Below, piece by piece: positions 25,268 through 64,000 of a DNA stretch of 64,000 nt. Each line of letters opens with the position of its first letter. Within the stretch, counting starts at the first letter, position 1. The notes beneath the pieces were generated by a model. It saw nothing but the letters and a program-made list of their open reading frames with translations. It had not been told where the DNA came from and made no database searches. The translations under genes were made by a program, and so were the position numbers. The stretch is from positions 1,673,024 to 1,737,023 of the forward strand of contig NC_084850.1 of assembly GCF_033115175.1 (NCBI RefSeq), written 5' to 3'. Source of the DNA: Lepus europaeus (lineage: Eukaryota; Chordata; Mammalia; Lagomorpha; Leporidae).

Positions 25268-26477
25268 CAATAGACAAGACAACATTAGACTAGGCCAATC
25301 CCTAGTATTCAATGCCTACAATTTACCCACCAGGGATTGTCAATTTATCCCTCAGAAGCATCAAGGGAATCAGAACACACTGAACATCTTCCTTTTGCCT
25401 ATGCCTAACCTTTCAGGACACCTAAACTCACTAGAATGTCAATCTGTCTTAGAGAAACCAAGATGGAATTCCTGTTCCATCTTTTTTGATCAAACCTGAA
25501 ATGAGACTGTGAATGTAAAGTGCTTTCTAAGCTAGAAAAAGGTACACACATGAGTAATGATTGTCATTAAGATATGATACTGGACATAAGCTAAGGTAAA
25601 ATTTATGAAGACATAAAATGGAGGGAGGAAGTGCAGAAAGAGGAATCAGCAACTTGGGGCAACTAGGGACAGCTAAACTTGTCCGGGAGTCATCAGCTTC
25701 TGATCAACCTGGAGGAGCTGCAAGAAAACAGGAAATGCTGTGAAACCACAAACACACATCCAATCCAGACATGGGTCACAACCACATGCCTTGGGGTGGG
25801 TGACTGCCCAGTGGATCTTCTGAAGAGAAGGTGATCAGCATGTAGCAAGCGGAGAGTCTCTTCTTCACCCATCCCCATTGCTTCAAGGAAATACCCTGCT
25901 CTTGTGCAGACCCTGGGGGCAGTCCCCCTGGCTGTTGGCATGCCAACCTGTCTTCAGCACTTTTGAAAACATGTCCTAGAGGTTTGTTTTACTGAAGGTC
26001 TGAGTTCCAAATCTTGCTTCAAGTCCTGATCTGAAGCTATGTGAGCAACAATGGAGGTGGTCCAAAGACAGTAACAGATAGCCTTAGATCTCAACCTGAA
26101 GACCTTGGATAAAGTCATGAGTAGACCCTAAACCAACTAGCTGTTTCCCCAGACCCTTTCTCTTTCTAAGTCTTTAATTCCTTGTCACAAAATGGGGCTA
26201 CCCATAGAGACCTGGCCAGCATCACTAGGCAGCTGGAGGGCTCAGCAGAGGCGCTAGGTGGAAGGTGCTTCTTGGGTGGAAGAAGTTATGATTTCTGCAA
26301 CTTTACAGTGTCCCTGGCTGGGGAGGAGGTCTGTTCATGCCACCCAAGACTCCAAAGTATCAACAGGTATAGGGTATAAGAACTTGGGGCCCTTGAACAG
26401 CAAAGCTGAAACCCAGGCACATTTCTCCTCCCTAATGAGTCTCTTGGCTGCTTACCCAATGGGGTTAGAGCACCTAC

Positions 26478-64000
<37,523 letters not shown>

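Larger units (their letters stand above)
24130..26477 (-). other. ZNF185: Candidate ZNF185 3' UTR
   Basis: No coding signal was seen between the ZNF185 stop and the SOD1 pseudogene. On the - strand there is an ATTAAA at about 26171-26176 and an AATAAA at 24137-24142; either could end the transcript. A long UTR ending near 24.1 kb would suit the length of human ZNF185 mRNA, but this is inference. The stretch includes MIR-like sequence and a (TA)n tract. Confidence 0.4.

Overview
This is mammalian nuclear DNA from a lagomorph, most likely rabbit or hare. The basis is about 44 copies of the lagomorph tRNA-derived C repeat (CSINE), together with L1, L2 and MIR relics and intron-rich genes. Two landmarks fix the locus. 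One is a PNMA5-like gene on the + strand (14.6-15.9 kb). The other is eleven exons of ZNF185 on the - strand (63.6 down to 26.5 kb). In human these two genes are convergent neighbours in Xq28, so the window is inferred to be X-chromosomal and to lie in reverse orientation relative to the human map. Gene identities rest on remembered family sequences, not on a search.

Layout. 0-11 kb is AT-rich and gene-poor. It holds a 5'-inverted L1 (2.8-6.3 kb) broken up by SINEs, and an L1 ORF2 relic (6.5-8.1 kb) interrupted by a 1.05-kb polyadenylated retrocopy of an unidentified mRNA. 11.3-17.8 kb is GC-rich. It holds a small CpG-rich patch, a 35-bp-unit minisatellite (12.06-13.0 kb), the PNMA5 coding exon broken by two frameshifts and an in-frame TGA, and a candidate poly(A) site at 17.73 kb. 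17.8-22.1 kb has no gene I can recognise. 22.5-23.95 kb is a processed pseudogene of SOD1, with two SINEs inside it and a third in its left target-site duplication.

24-64 kb is the 3' part of ZNF185, which encodes an actin-associated LIM-domain protein; its 5' exons lie beyond base 64,000. The first nine exons in the window all have lengths divisible by three and the same phase. Two of them (201 bp each) are tandem copies lying in a 460-bp block that is repeated with only two substitutions 8.3 kb apart. About 0.4 and 2.1 kb upstream of these blocks (in transcript direction) sits a pair of diverged but homologous CpG-rich elements. The ZNF185 introns also hold a retroposed 3' end of 28S rRNA (50.4 kb), a 177-bp inverted duplication inserted into a SINE (39.9/40.6 kb) and a strong CTCF-type motif (57.8 kb).

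No viral, CRISPR, tRNA-gene or bacterial operon feature was seen. Nearly all long reading frames here are accidental, lying in SINEs, the minisatellite or the CpG-rich patches.
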